DNA of 64,000 nucleotides from Paenibacillus cymbidii (GTDB taxonomy: Bacteria > Bacillota > Bacilli > Paenibacillales > NBRC-103111), in the NCBI RefSeq assembly GCF_004764705.1, contig NZ_SHLX01000022.1:62001-126000 (forward strand). The letters run 5' to 3'. Below the pieces are notes generated by a model that made no database searches, was not told the DNA's origin, and saw only the letters and a program-made list of their open reading frames with translations. Below, one piece after another: positions 34,546-44,410 of the stretch (positions are counted from its first letter, which is position 1; each line of letters begins with the position of its first letter). Made by a program: the position numbers and the translations under genes.

Positions 34546-36180
34546 TCAACCTTCCGCCGTGCCATACAGGTCGCGATACTCCTGCGGCGTCATCGAAACC
34601 GCCTTTTTGAACAGCCGGTTGAAGTACGGCGCGGACTGAAAGCCGAGCTCGAAGCCGATCTGGTAAATTTTTTTGTGGCTGCCGGCCAGCAGCTCCTTCG
34701 CTTTATCCAGCCGCGCCTGCATAATAAAGTCGGTCAAGCTTTGCCGCGTTTGCTGCTTATATAGCCGAGACAAATAGGACGGCGTCAAATGCACGATTTC
34801 CGTCAATCGGGTAAGCGACAAATCGCCGCCGATATGATCCTGGATGTACTCGTTGACGCGGCGTACGACATCGCTCGTTTCGATGCCGCTCGCCTCGCTG
34901 GCCGAAGCGAACAGCGCCTGTGCCAGGCCGCGGAAAAACAGCAGCGCCTCCTCGAGCGTCGCATGCTCCTCGATCGACAGCAGCTTGTTCAGCTTCACCT
35001 TGGCCATCATGTCCGTGAACAACCCGTGGCGATTCAGGAACAGCATGAACATCGCGGACAATGCGTAAAACAGCGCAAGGGCGTCGCCCGAACGCAAATC
35101 GCCGCCGCGTTCGCATACCGCTTCGGCCAACTCGGCGAACTTCGCCTCGAACGCATCGCGGTCTTTGCGCTCCAGCGCCTGCGACAGCAGCGACATGTTG
35201 CGTTCCGTCAGTTGGCCGCCATAAGCGGCAGGCGCCGCCGCATCGTGGCGGCTGTCGGCCAGCAGGCTTTCGCTGCCGAGCCCGAGCCCGTTGGCCATCC
35301 GGAACGAAAGCCGTTCGTATTTCGCGGCGGCATCGTTCCAGTCGCACGGCTCGCACCCGGCCGCGAAGGAGCACGTTACCTTCAAGTACGTTCGGCACGC
35401 CGCCTGGATCGACTCCAGCGTGCCGAGCAGATACGCTTCGCCGATTTCCACCCCGTCCTCCGTCTGCATCAGGAGCAGGAAGCGGTCGCCGGGCAAGGTC
35501 ACGAATTGCACGCGCAGCTTGCCGGCGAATTGCTCCTCGGCAATATTGCCGACGCCGTACAGGTAAAGCGGCTTGTCGCCTGCGCGAATGCCGGCCGGCC
35601 AGCAGTCGACGCGCCCGATGACGAGATGCACGCTGCCGCCCCCCCTCAGCGCAATGCCGAGTTCGGCGAACCGCGCAGAACGCGATTCGGGCGAAGCGAT
35701 CAGCCCGTTCATCAGCAGATCGAGCAAATAATCCCGGCGCAGCGCCGGCATCGCAACGTGCATCCGGTTCCTTGCCTCGTGCAGCAGCCGGTCGGCCGAG
35801 CTGTCGGCAGCGATCGCGTCAATCGCTTTGGCCACAACCTGGACCACCTTGCGGTCTTCTTCCCGCTTCAGCACATAATCGAAGGCGCCGCTGCGCAGCG
35901 AGGATTGCACATAATGAAAATCGCTGTAGCCGGTCAGGAAAATCGTTTTGCATTTCGGCCACAGACGGCTCATCTCCTGCTGCAGAGCCAGTCCGTTCAT
36001 AACCGGCATTTCAATATCGGTGAGCAGCACGTCGATGCGCACGAGGCGGGCAATCTCCAGCGCTTCCGGCGCGCTCCCCGCTTTAAGCACCTCGCACGGC
36101 ACTTCCTCCTGCTGCTGCAGCATATCGTAAAGGCCTTCCACAATGATCGGTTCGTCGTCGACGATCAGCACCCGATACAT
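34546..36180 (-). CDS. AraC-type response regulator (YesN-like)
   Basis: A 544-residue response regulator with a receiver domain (MYRVLIVDDEPIIVEG, phospho-Asp in LLTDIEMPVMNG) and a long linker. The C-terminus has an AraC helix-turn-helix (LSRLYKQQTRQSLTDFIMQ, IGFELGFQSAPYFNRLFKKAV). The start ATG is nine bases after GGAGG. It lies 40 bp downstream of its kinase. By analogy it should regulate a sugar transporter, most simply the ABC genes 3 kb away on the same strand. Confidence 0.92.
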   Translation of the reverse strand: MYRVLIVDDEPIIVEGLYDMLQQQEEVPCEVLKAGSAPEALEIARLVRIDVLLTDIEMPVMNGLALQQEMSRLWPKCKTIFLTGYSDFHYVQSSLRSGAFDYVLKREEDRKVVQVVAKAIDAIAADSSADRLLHEARNRMHVAMPALRRDYLLDLLMNGLIASPESRSARFAELGIALRGGGSVHLVIGRVDCWPAGIRAGDKPLYLYGVGNIAEEQFAGKLRVQFVTLPGDRFLLLMQTEDGVEIGEAYLLGTLESIQAACRTYLKVTCSFAAGCEPCDWNDAAAKYERLSFRMANGLGLGSESLLADSRHDAAAPAAYGGQLTERNMSLLSQALERKDRDAFEAKFAELAEAVCERGGDLRSGDALALFYALSAMFMLFLNRHGLFTDMMAKVKLNKLLSIEEHATLEEALLFFRGLAQALFASASEASGIETSDVVRRVNEYIQDHIGGDLSLTRLTEIVHLTPSYLSRLYKQQTRQSLTDFIMQARLDKAKELLAGSHKKIYQIGFELGFQSAPYFNRLFKKAVSMTPQEYRDLYGTAEG

Positions 36181-36220
36181 GGCGCGATTCCTCCTCTTCA
36201 TTACCGCCCCGTCCTGCCAG

Positions 36221-37981
36221 TCAAGCCGTCGTTCGCTCCGGCAGCGGCTCCAATTCCGTTTGCAGCGGAAGCGAAAGGGTCACGGCCAGCCCGCCCCATT
36301 CGCCGCGTTCCAATGTAATCCCGCTTCCGTTGCCGTACATCAGGAGCAGGCGCCGATGCACGTTAATCATGCCGGTGCTCTCCTGCTCGACCGTGTCCAG
36401 CTTGCCGACAAGCGCTTGCAAGGTGTCGTCGTCCATACGGTCGCCGTTATCCTCCACCGTAATGCGGATACTCGTCTGCGTTGCGGCGAAAGCGATACGA
36501 AGCTTGCCGCCGCTCATTTTTCGCTCGAGCGCGTATTTGAACGCATTCTCCACAATCGGCTGAAGCACCAGCTTCGGCACCCGGATGTTTCGGTTTTCTT
36601 CCGGCAAATCGGCGACTTCGATCTCGAACCGACCGGTAAAACGCATATGCTGAATCTCCAAATACGTCCGGGTATGAAGCACTTCTTGCTCCAGGGAGAT
36701 CGTATCGTCGTGATGGCGGGTGATGAATTCATAATAGTCGCCAAGATAACGGCTGAACCGGCTGATGTTCTCCAGGTCGCCGAATTGCGCCAACCGGTAA
36801 AGAATATAGCAGGTATTATACAAAAAATGCGGGTTGATCTGCGATTGCAGTTGTTTGATCTGGGCATGTTTGGCGCGAAGCTGCTGCTCGTAATTGTCGT
36901 GAATCAGGGTGTTCAGTTTGGCGACCATCTTGTTGAAATGGAGAAACAAGTAGCGGAACTCATCGTTGCCGGCCGGCATTGCCGCCGGCTCCAGCCTGCC
37001 GTCCTCCACCCGGCGGAAGGAGCGGATCATGCGCTGCAACGGCCGGTGAATGAGCCGGTAAATCCAGTAGGAGTACAGCAGCACGACGGTCAGAGACAAT
37101 AACGACAGCAGCCAGAACAGCGTGCGGTAGAAGGAAATGTCGCCGACGATCATTTTTTGCGGCACGTACAGAATCAGGTAGGCGTCGAACGAAGGCACGT
37201 ACCGGTATGCGATTTGCACGCGCGCTCCGTTCAGCTCGGCCTTTTCGACTCCTTCCAACGCCGCTTGGCCGAACCGCGAAACGACGAAAGCCCGGAGCTC
37301 GGACGAATACCGCCCCACCTCCGTGTCCGCCACCGCCCATTCCTGGTTCACGCCGATCAGTTCGGCGCCGGACTGGTCGGAGCTGACCAAATCCTGCAGC
37401 GAATGGCGCAGCTCGGCGAGATCGAATTCAACCGCCAGCACATAGGCCGGATCGGACGAGCCGTCGGGGAACGATTGGCCGAGGAACAGCCGGTTCTGCC
37501 AGGCGATCGCATGCGCGTAGTCGATCCCGGGTTGCGGCTTGACCGCTTCGTAGTCGTCGGTGAGCTTGTTCTGGATCGGAATGGCCCGATTGTTCATAAT
37601 CGTCCGGCCGATCGTGACGATATGCGCGCTGGCGCCCTTCAGCGTCGCGTTCGAGTTTGTCAGGATCAGCAGCTTGTCCTGCACCCGCTTCACCGCTTCG
37701 GACCATTCGTATACGGACAAGATGCCGCTCAGAATGCTGAGCTGGGACAGATCCGGATCATTGACGAATTCGGAAAGAAAATCGCTGACATGCTTTTTTT
37801 CCGCTTCCAGTGTTTTGACATACACCATTGTACGCGCGTTCAGAGAATTGACCCATTCGTCCTGCACGCTCGATTCGCCCAGCCGGTTCATGACAAGCCC
37901 GATTCCGTACAGGGGGATGATGACGAGCAGAAAGGCGACGACCAGCTTCGGAAAAATCGACGTGCGCGTGATCCGTTCCAT
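36221..37981 (-). CDS. Membrane sensor histidine kinase (YesM-like)
   Basis: A 586-residue kinase. There are transmembrane helices at about 12-30 and 285-308, an extracytoplasmic sensor between them, and a HAMP region. The phospho-acceptor is His385 in INPHFLYN. The ATPase domain has LQPIVENAF and a reduced G box (VEDNGDRMDDD). A canonical GxGIGL motif is not obvious; the region reads STGMINVHRRL, a mild oddity also seen in some paralogues. It begins after GGAGG and is paired with the response regulator downstream. Confidence 0.92.
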   Translation of the reverse strand: MERITRTSIFPKLVVAFLLVIIPLYGIGLVMNRLGESSVQDEWVNSLNARTMVYVKTLEAEKKHVSDFLSEFVNDPDLSQLSILSGILSVYEWSEAVKRVQDKLLILTNSNATLKGASAHIVTIGRTIMNNRAIPIQNKLTDDYEAVKPQPGIDYAHAIAWQNRLFLGQSFPDGSSDPAYVLAVEFDLAELRHSLQDLVSSDQSGAELIGVNQEWAVADTEVGRYSSELRAFVVSRFGQAALEGVEKAELNGARVQIAYRYVPSFDAYLILYVPQKMIVGDISFYRTLFWLLSLLSLTVVLLYSYWIYRLIHRPLQRMIRSFRRVEDGRLEPAAMPAGNDEFRYLFLHFNKMVAKLNTLIHDNYEQQLRAKHAQIKQLQSQINPHFLYNTCYILYRLAQFGDLENISRFSRYLGDYYEFITRHHDDTISLEQEVLHTRTYLEIQHMRFTGRFEIEVADLPEENRNIRVPKLVLQPIVENAFKYALERKMSGGKLRIAFAATQTSIRITVEDNGDRMDDDTLQALVGKLDTVEQESTGMINVHRRLLLMYGNGSGITLERGEWGGLAVTLSLPLQTELEPLPERTTA

Positions 37982-38333
37982 GCGCTTCCTCCCCGATTTG
38001 AGGTGACGGATGCGTTATCACCAAAAATCGTACCACAGCATCCACCCCCTGGAAAGAGCGAACGGGCAAAACCCCGGCCATCCGCCGCAAAAAGCCAAAC
38101 GAAGGCAATCGATCGCAAAATCGGGCAAGATTGCGTTCTTCTTGCGCATTCTGATAGGCGTATCTGCATCGGCAGGTTTTATCCAAAAGGCACTTGAACA
38201 TTTCGGCGGCATGTGCTGCATTTTAGCAAAATCAATCGGTGTGAAGCACATCCGCTTTGTTGCGTCGCGTTCAGTTGAACGGCGGCGCCTCGAGGCGGTT
38301 TTTTGTTTTGCCGGGAGGACGGGAAGTGAACGT

Positions 38334-38970
38334 ATGGGCCAATTTGACGAGGTTTGTCAAAGGTGGCTGGAGCAGCACATTATGGAGGAAAAAAGCCCCC
38401 GGAGACGGGAATTGCTGCAGAAAGGATTGAGCCGGGGTTCGGTCGATTTGTTGCGGTTTGATTTGGTTTCCCGCGATTGGCAACCTGGATCATCTTTACC
38501 CGGAATACGCGGTGCGGGATTTCAACAACGGCTATCGTTATCTCGACTTTGCTTACTTGCCTGCTCCTTTGAAGAAAGGATGCCTGGAAGTACATGACTT
38601 TCGCAGCCATGCAAGAGACATCGAGGTCAGCCGGTTCAAGGATCTTTGCATGAAGCAGGCGCTGCTGGCGCTCGACGATTGGCTCTTCCTGCCGATTGCC
38701 TATTTATCCATCATTGACGATCCCGGCGTTTGCAAACAGTTGGTCCTTTCCGGCTCCGTGCCGGCGGAACTCCATTGGGCGGAAGCGGAAACGCTGCGTT
38801 TTGCCGGTCGATTGCTTCGTCCATTTACGCCAGCCGAGCTCGCCCGGCACCTGAATATCACCGAAAATCGCACCCGGGCTGCTCTTCGCAGCCTGGTGGA
38901 GAAAAGAATGCTGGAAGTAGCCAGCGGCAATCAACGTTACCGTACGTACGTGCTGGCGAAAATGAAGTGA
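38334..38970 (+). pseudogene. Frameshifted regulator-like protein (Vsr/DUF559-like domain plus winged helix)
   Basis: Two frames together make one protein-like sequence. The first runs from the ATG at 38334 (MGQFDEVCQRWLEQH) to LLQKGLSRGSVDLLR. The second continues as LIWFPAIGNLDHLYPEYAVRDFNNGYRYLDFAYLP to the stop. Removing one T from the TTT at 38457-38459 restores a single frame. The middle resembles a PD-(D/E)XK-like fold (YLDFAY ... CLEVHDFRSHARDI). The end is a winged helix (FTPAELARHLNITENRTRAALRSLVEKRML). The frameshift could be a real mutation or a sequencing error. Function is unknown. Confidence 0.65.
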
Positions 38971-39104
38971 GCGGCCAGTGTAATGCGTTAGTCGGCACGA
39001 ATGTGGAAGGGCAGGCGATGGGGCAAAAGTGCGCGGGCGAATGGGCAGGCGATTCTAACGGTTTGTATAGCGCCTATTGCTTGAAAAATGCCACTTTTGA
39101 AAAT

Positions 39105-39188
39105 GTAACGGTTCCAGTTGAGCTTATTGGGTCGAAATCGCGATATTTCCGCAAAAAATCGCCTCATAAGCTCACCTAGAACCGTTAC
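39105..39188. repeat. 84-bp intergenic inverted repeat with GTAACGGTTC ends
   Basis: The 23-nt arms (39105-39127 and 39166-39188) match at 21 positions, running from GTAACGGTTC to GAGCTTAT. A further partial copy of the end (AAACCGTTACAGTTG) follows at 39228-39242. It lies between the frameshifted gene and the end of the permease gene, with no coding potential across 38971-39377. Confidence 0.75.
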
Positions 39189-39377
39189 AAGTTGAAACCG
39201 GGCTTTTTGAGCGAAATAAGCGCCGTCAAAACCGTTACAGTTGCCGGACATCGCGCCGCTGTCTCCGAACCGCGAAACGCGCGCCGCATCAATCTGTACC
39301 GGCTGCTCGTCCCGTCGACGCTCTCCCGCCACGCAGCCGCACGCGAACGCCGGCCTCATTGCGGCCGGCGCTCCGCG

Positions 39378-40274
39378 TCACTCCTTCACGCTGCCGAGCA
39401 CAAGGCCGGACATGAAGTACCGCTGCAGGAACGGATACAGCAGGAAAATCGGCAAAGCGCCGAGAAAAATTTGCGCCGCCTTGATCGAGCGGTTGTTCAG
39501 CTGCGACAGCTTGGCAAGCATGACCGGATCGGTCGCCAGGCTGACGTCCTTCTGCACGATGACCGTCTGCAAATAGCTGGCGAGCGGGTAGTTGTCCGGC
39601 ACGTTCATATAGATCAGGCCCGAGAACCATTCGTTCCAATGGGCCACTACCGTAAACAACGTCAGCGTCGCCATCGCCGGCATCGACAGCGGCACGGCAA
39701 CCCGCCACAGCGTTTGCCAGTGCGATGCGCCGTCGATGTATGCCGCTTCCGTCAGCTCGCGCGGCAGCGAGCGGAAGAAATTCAGCAGCAGCACAACGTT
39801 GAAGATCGGCACCGCGCCGGGAAGCACAAGCGACCAGATCGTATCGATCAGATGCAGCTCGCGAATGATGATATAAGTTGGCACAAGCCCGCCGGAGAAC
39901 AGCATCGTAAACACGAACAGCCACACATACAACGTGCGGAAGCGGAACTTCCCCGCCTCCTTCGACAGCGGGTACGCCACCACTGTCGTCAGCAGCATGT
40001 TCAGCGCGGTCCCGAGCGCCACCCGCTCCAGCGACACGCCGATCGAGCGAAGGAACGCAGGCGTCTTCGCCACGTACTCGTACGATTTGACCGTAAAGCC
40101 GATCGGCCACAGCTTCACCAGACCCGCGCCCACGTAGTAGGCATCGCTGAACGAAACCGCCAGCACATTGATTACCGGCAAAATGCAAAGCGCCGCCAAA
40201 AATGCGAGAAAACTGTAATTGCCGGCGACAAACACGGTGCGCCAGACAGATTTGCGTTCGATCAACGTTGTCAT
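39378..40274 (-). CDS. Sugar ABC transporter permease, LplC type
   Basis: A permease of about 298 residues with six hydrophobic helices and the EAA loop EAAYIDGASHWQTLWRVAVP near residue 190. It is the distal gene of the second transporter and ends with the Lpl-type GLVLGSVKE tail. Start choice is uncertain: the ATG of MTTLIERK directly abuts GGGAGG, whereas the TTG three codons later lies at the more usual nine-base spacing. It is 53 bp downstream of the partner permease. Confidence 0.92.
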   Translation of the reverse strand: MTTLIERKSVWRTVFVAGNYSFLAFLAALCILPVINVLAVSFSDAYYVGAGLVKLWPIGFTVKSYEYVAKTPAFLRSIGVSLERVALGTALNMLLTTVVAYPLSKEAGKFRFRTLYVWLFVFTMLFSGGLVPTYIIIRELHLIDTIWSLVLPGAVPIFNVVLLLNFFRSLPRELTEAAYIDGASHWQTLWRVAVPLSMPAMATLTLFTVVAHWNEWFSGLIYMNVPDNYPLASYLQTVIVQKDVSLATDPVMLAKLSQLNNRSIKAAQIFLGALPIFLLYPFLQRYFMSGLVLGSVKE

Positions 40275-40327
40275 CCTCCCTTGCTGCTGCCCGGTAACGT
40301 GCCGGCGCACGCCATTGAACCATCCCG

Positions 40328-41227
40328 CTAAAAAATGCGGTAGCCGGCAAACCGGTATGCCAGCCCGTACGAGAAGGAAATGAGCACCAGCGACACGACC
40401 GCCTTGAACAGGCCAACCGCCGTAGCGACGCCAAATTCGAAATTGACGAGCCCTAGCCGATACACATACGTATCGAGAATGTCGCCGGTCGAATAAACCG
40501 ATGGGCTGTACAAGTTGAACACCTGGTCGAAGCCGGCGTTCAGCACGTTGCCGAGGCTCAGCGTCGCCATCAGCACGACGATCGGCACAACGCCGGGAAG
40601 CGTGACGTGCAGCGTCTGCTTCCAGCGGCTTGCCCCGTCAATGACCGCGGCCTCGTACAGCATCGGATTGATGCCCGTAAGCGCCGCCAAATAAACGATC
40701 GTGCCGAAGCCGAACTCCTTCCAGACGTCGGTCGTCACGAGGACGTACGGGAACCATTGCTCGTTGCCGAGAAAAAACGTCCGCTTCATTCCGAGGGCGG
40801 CTATCAAGTCATTGACGATGCCGTAGTTTGGCGACAAGATGTCGATCAACACCCCGGACAGAATGACCCAGGACAAAAAGTGCGGCATATAAACGACGGT
40901 TTGCACGAATCGTTTGAACAGCCGGCTGCGCAGCTCGTTGAGCAGCAGCGCCGTGACGATCGGCGCGGCAAGGCCGGCAACCATTTTCATGACGGCGATG
41001 AACACCGTGTTGTAAATGACTTGCGTCGTATCGGGCAAGCTGTAAATGTAGCGGAAATTGTCGAATCCGATCCATTCCGAGCCGAACAGCCCTTTCGTCG
41101 GCAGAAACTTCTGAAAGGCGATGACGGCGCCGACCATCGGGCCGTAGGCGAAGACGAGGACGAACAGCAGCCCGGCCCATACCATCACATGAAGTTGCCC
41201 GTCTTTGAACATTCGTTTGTGCGGCAT
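40328..41227 (-). CDS. Sugar ABC transporter permease, LplB type
   Basis: A 299-residue inner-membrane subunit with the Lpl-type features FAYGPMVGAVIAFQKFLPTKG, SEWIGFDNF and the EAA loop EAAVIDGASRWKQTLHVTLPG near residue 203. The ATG of MPHKRMF follows AGGGAG; an upstream extension of 36 residues is rich in Arg and Ile with no family match. It lies between the solute-binding protein and the second permease. An ATPase gene is absent, so a shared MsmX-type ATPase is likely. Confidence 0.93.
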   Translation of the reverse strand: MPHKRMFKDGQLHVMVWAGLLFVLVFAYGPMVGAVIAFQKFLPTKGLFGSEWIGFDNFRYIYSLPDTTQVIYNTVFIAVMKMVAGLAAPIVTALLLNELRSRLFKRFVQTVVYMPHFLSWVILSGVLIDILSPNYGIVNDLIAALGMKRTFFLGNEQWFPYVLVTTDVWKEFGFGTIVYLAALTGINPMLYEAAVIDGASRWKQTLHVTLPGVVPIVVLMATLSLGNVLNAGFDQVFNLYSPSVYSTGDILDTYVYRLGLVNFEFGVATAVGLFKAVVSLVLISFSYGLAYRFAGYRIF

Positions 41228-41331
41228 GCCCGTTCTCCCTTCGATGCGGATGCGAATGCAGATGCGGAAGCCGTCGCCGGCTTGCATGCCAAAGGATGGA
41301 GGATCGACCCCCATCCCTTGGCGAACCGGCG

Positions 41332-43077
41332 TCATTTATGCTGCTGGTACCACTCGTTGACTTCTTTGACAATCTGGTCGCCGCCTTGCTTCTTCCAGTC
41401 CGCCACGAATTGGTCGAACGATTCGAGCGGCTGCTCGCCCATGATGATTTTGGTCAGCGTCTTGACTTCCAGGTCGCGCAGCGCGGGACCGTTCTTCTGC
41501 ATTGTATCCGTCGGCGAGCCGAGGAATGCGTTCGTCATGAACGCGTTGTTTTTCTTGTACTGCGCCAGCAAGCCGTATGTGCTGCCGTCCGGCGTGCCGA
41601 ACATTTTTTCCGTGGCCCAATATTTCAGCTCGCCGCTGCGATAGGACTGGATGCTCTTGTAGTACTCCAGCGCCGTCGGGTTCAGCTTCGATGTATCCTT
41701 CGACTTCAGCGCTTCCTGTACGGCGTAGTAGTCGTCCTGGTTCGTTTCGGCGTAACCGCCCTGAATCGGCGACAGCCCGAACGTCGCGATGTTTTCGTCG
41801 CCCGATTTGACGCTGTGGTACTTCTCGTCGCGCGTTTCGCCGTAATTTTTCTCCAGAAAAAAGTTCAATATTTTGATCGCCGCTTCCGGATTTTTCGCCT
41901 TTTTGCTGACGACCGTAAAACGGTTCGGCACGATCGAGTTGCTGAGCGTCTTGACCGGCGCGCCGTCGGCCGATACAAGCGGGAAGACGCCCCATTCGAC
42001 GCTCGGATCTTTCGACTTCATGTCGTTGAGCGGCCAACCCGGGTTCCAGAACTGCCCGAACGTCATGCCGACCTTGCCCGCCGTCGTCAGTTCGGCGCTC
42101 TTCTCGCCGCCGCCGACGCTGAATTCGGGATTGATCGCACCCGCCTTGAACAGCTCCTGCAGTTTGCCGAGCGCCGTCTTCACTTCCGGCTGAATATCGG
42201 CATATTCCAGCTTGCCGCCTTTATCGAGGAACACCAGGTTGAGCCCCGTCGAGTTCGGCCCGCCCGGATTGAACGGATAGGCATGGTACCCGTTGAAGAA
42301 CCCGTCAAGCCCCGCCCAGCCGTTGAACAAATTGTAGTCGAGATTGAGGCCGAACGTATCCTTCTTGCCGTTGCCGTCGGGGTCATTGTTCGAAAATGCC
42401 TTGGCGATATTGATGACGTCGTCCATCGTTTTCGGCGGTTGCAGGTTCAGCTTCTGCAGCCAGTCGGTGCGGATGAAAATGTATTGCGCGTCGTCCCGCC
42501 CGCCGCCTCCGTTCGGAAGCGCCATCAACCTGCCTTTGACGGAAGACGCCGTCCGGGAAATGCCGCCGGATTCATTCAGCATTTTCTTCAGCAGATCGGA
42601 GCCGTATTTCTCGACCAGGTCGGTCAAGTCGGCGATTTGGCCGGCATCGATCAGCAGCTGCAGCTGCTGCAAATTGACCTCGAACACATCGGGCAAATCG
42701 CCGGACACCATCGAAACGTTCAGTTTCTTCGGATACTGCTGGTCGTCGACGATCCACAAGTTTTTCATTTCGATGCCGAGCTGGTTTTTCAGCTCGTTGG
42801 TATAGATGTTGTTGTCCCAGCTTTCCCCGGGAAGAAACTTCGAGCCGCTGTTGAACTTGCGCACGGTAGAAACCGTGATCGGCGGCGAATATTTGCCGAG
42901 CGGCCCGTCCGCCTTCGGCACGGCCGATACGGCGCCGCTTGCCGAAGGCGTGGCGCTTGCGATCGCCGACGGCGAAGCCGATTGGTCCGATTCTTTGCTG
43001 CTGCTGCAGCCCGTTGCCGCCATCGCTGTCGCCAGCAGCGTCGTCAGCGCGGCACCCCCGATTTTTCGTTTGACCAT
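41332..43077 (-). CDS. Large extracellular solute-binding lipoprotein (LplA-like)
   Basis: A 581-residue substrate-binding lipoprotein of the long Lpl/YtcQ type. The signal peptide ends at Cys24 (AMAATGCSSSK), followed by a Ser/Ala linker. The body contains SGDLPDVFEVN and WLQKLNLQPPKTMDDV, usual for the family. It is the first gene of the transporter. A 12-bp palindrome, CGTAACGTTACG, lies 24 bp upstream of its start, and the divergent radical SAM gene begins about 350 bp away. The ligand may be an oligosaccharide or uronide, but this is only by family. Confidence 0.92.
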   Translation of the reverse strand: MVKRKIGGAALTTLLATAMAATGCSSSKESDQSASPSAIASATPSASGAVSAVPKADGPLGKYSPPITVSTVRKFNSGSKFLPGESWDNNIYTNELKNQLGIEMKNLWIVDDQQYPKKLNVSMVSGDLPDVFEVNLQQLQLLIDAGQIADLTDLVEKYGSDLLKKMLNESGGISRTASSVKGRLMALPNGGGGRDDAQYIFIRTDWLQKLNLQPPKTMDDVINIAKAFSNNDPDGNGKKDTFGLNLDYNLFNGWAGLDGFFNGYHAYPFNPGGPNSTGLNLVFLDKGGKLEYADIQPEVKTALGKLQELFKAGAINPEFSVGGGEKSAELTTAGKVGMTFGQFWNPGWPLNDMKSKDPSVEWGVFPLVSADGAPVKTLSNSIVPNRFTVVSKKAKNPEAAIKILNFFLEKNYGETRDEKYHSVKSGDENIATFGLSPIQGGYAETNQDDYYAVQEALKSKDTSKLNPTALEYYKSIQSYRSGELKYWATEKMFGTPDGSTYGLLAQYKKNNAFMTNAFLGSPTDTMQKNGPALRDLEVKTLTKIIMGEQPLESFDQFVADWKKQGGDQIVKEVNEWYQQHK

Positions 43078-43100
43078 TCCCGCTTACCTCCCTCATTTTC

Positions 43101-43112
43101 CGTAACGTTACG
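43101..43112. promoter_or_regulatory. LacI-type palindrome upstream of solute-binding protein gene
   Basis: CGTAACGTTACG is a perfect palindrome with a central CG, the hallmark of LacI-family operators. It is 24 bp before the start codon. No LacI gene is in the window. Confidence 0.4.
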
Positions 43113-43349
43113 TTTTTATTATGCGGACTGAGCATGTTTCCTGTAAATGTCAATCTCATGTCATCGATTGCTCTGTTTTGGCTTCTTTGACCGGCTGTAC
43201 CGGGACAAACGCATTCCACTACTCGTCCATAGGAACCAGCGATTTCCTGACTGGCATAAGAATCATCGGCGCAATCGGGACTTGCGGTTCCGGCAGCATT
43301 AAGCTTCGGGGCGGATAAAATCGGTTGAATTTTTGGACAATTCGCACTA

Positions 43350-43379
43350 TTGTCGCCCGATTCCGTTAAAATGTATACT
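43350..43379 (+). promoter_or_regulatory. Sigma-A promoter for radical SAM cassette
   Basis: TTGTCG, an 18-bp spacer and TATACT, 44 bp upstream of the GTG start of the radical SAM gene. Confidence 0.55.
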
Positions 43380-43423
43380 CGGCTTGTATCGCGGCTCCAC
43401 CCCAAGCAGAGAGGAGGAATATC

Positions 43424-44410
43424 GTGCAAACGTCCGTAAACGGACACGTCCGGATTCACGATCTGGTGTTCAGCCTTACGCGCCAATGCAACGCATTTTG
43501 CGATTTTTGCTGCAACGACGACGGACCGGACAAGCGCGGGGCGATCGATCCCGAAGCCGCCAGGCAGTGGATCGACGATTTTGCCGCTTATGTGCCGTAT
43601 TGCCGGACCGCCGGCTTCACGGGCGGCGAAGTGTTTCTGCGCTACGACGAAATGGAGCAGATTCATCGGCATTTGTACGCATACGGCTTCCAAACGTCGA
43701 TTACGAGCAACGGCTTCTGGGGCAAGAGTCCCGAACTCGCGCGCAAGCGGCTGAAGCGGCTGCAGGCGCTCGGTCTGACGGAAATCGCCATCTCCATCGA
43801 CCCGAGCCACATCGCCTGGGTCCCGCTGGCCCAGTCGACCGCCGCCGTCAAGATCGCGCTCGAGCTAGGCCTGACGGTAGCCGTCACCAGCCATTTCAAA
43901 AGCAAGGAAGGCACGGCCAAAGATTATTTCGAACCGGATCTGCATCCGCACATTATTTGGGACGAAAGTCATTACGTGCTTCCCGTCGGACGGGCCAAAC
44001 ATCTGCCGCGGTCGAGCTTCTCCGCCGACCGGACGGAAGGCCCGCTGTTATGCCCGCGCGTGCAGGTCGTCATCCAGCCGAACGGCGACGTCGACCCTTG
44101 CTGTTCGGTTTGCCTGGACGACGGCGTGTTCGTTGTCGGCAACTTGTACCGGCAGACGATGCCGGAAGTGTTGGTGGGCATGCTGGGCGACATGTATTTG
44201 AAAACGATCACGCATCGCGGCCTGGACGAGCTGGAACGCATCGTTCGGCGGTATCACGGCGAATACGCGCTGCCGGAGCGGCAATATTCGGTCTGTTTCA
44301 TGTGCAACGCGCTTCGTCAGGCGGACAACTTCTGGATGGTGGAGGACGCCATGCGGCAATACGGCCTGGAGCTGATCCGGGAAAATATGCAAAAGGAGTT
44401 GGTCTCATGA
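43424..44410 (+). CDS. YydG-like radical SAM protein (candidate peptide/protein epimerase)
   Basis: A 328-residue radical SAM enzyme. The SAM-cluster motif CxxxCxxC is Cys22, Cys26 and Cys29 (RQCNAFCDFCC), with FTGGEV following at 65-70. Blocks recall the B. subtilis peptide epimerase YydG: FTGGEVFL, ITSNGFWG, VGRAK, then C210 and PCC (226-227), and a C-terminal CxxC (291, 294). In YydG a cysteine in the equivalent CC region donates the hydrogen atom that fixes the D-configuration; Cys227 is the candidate here. The GTG start is six bases after GGAGG. It overlaps the next gene by four bases. No peptidase or transporter like YydHIJ is near. Confidence 0.8.
   Translation: MQTSVNGHVRIHDLVFSLTRQCNAFCDFCCNDDGPDKRGAIDPEAARQWIDDFAAYVPYCRTAGFTGGEVFLRYDEMEQIHRHLYAYGFQTSITSNGFWGKSPELARKRLKRLQALGLTEIAISIDPSHIAWVPLAQSTAAVKIALELGLTVAVTSHFKSKEGTAKDYFEPDLHPHIIWDESHYVLPVGRAKHLPRSSFSADRTEGPLLCPRVQVVIQPNGDVDPCCSVCLDDGVFVVGNLYRQTMPEVLVGMLGDMYLKTITHRGLDELERIVRRYHGEYALPERQYSVCFMCNALRQADNFWMVEDAMRQYGLELIRENMQKELVS

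Noticed and set aside
43121..43318. A 65-residue frame with four cysteines upstream of the radical SAM gene, considered as a RiPP precursor
   Set aside because: It has no ribosome binding site, starts in the promoter region of the divergent lipoprotein gene and is out of line with the promoter found for the radical SAM gene.
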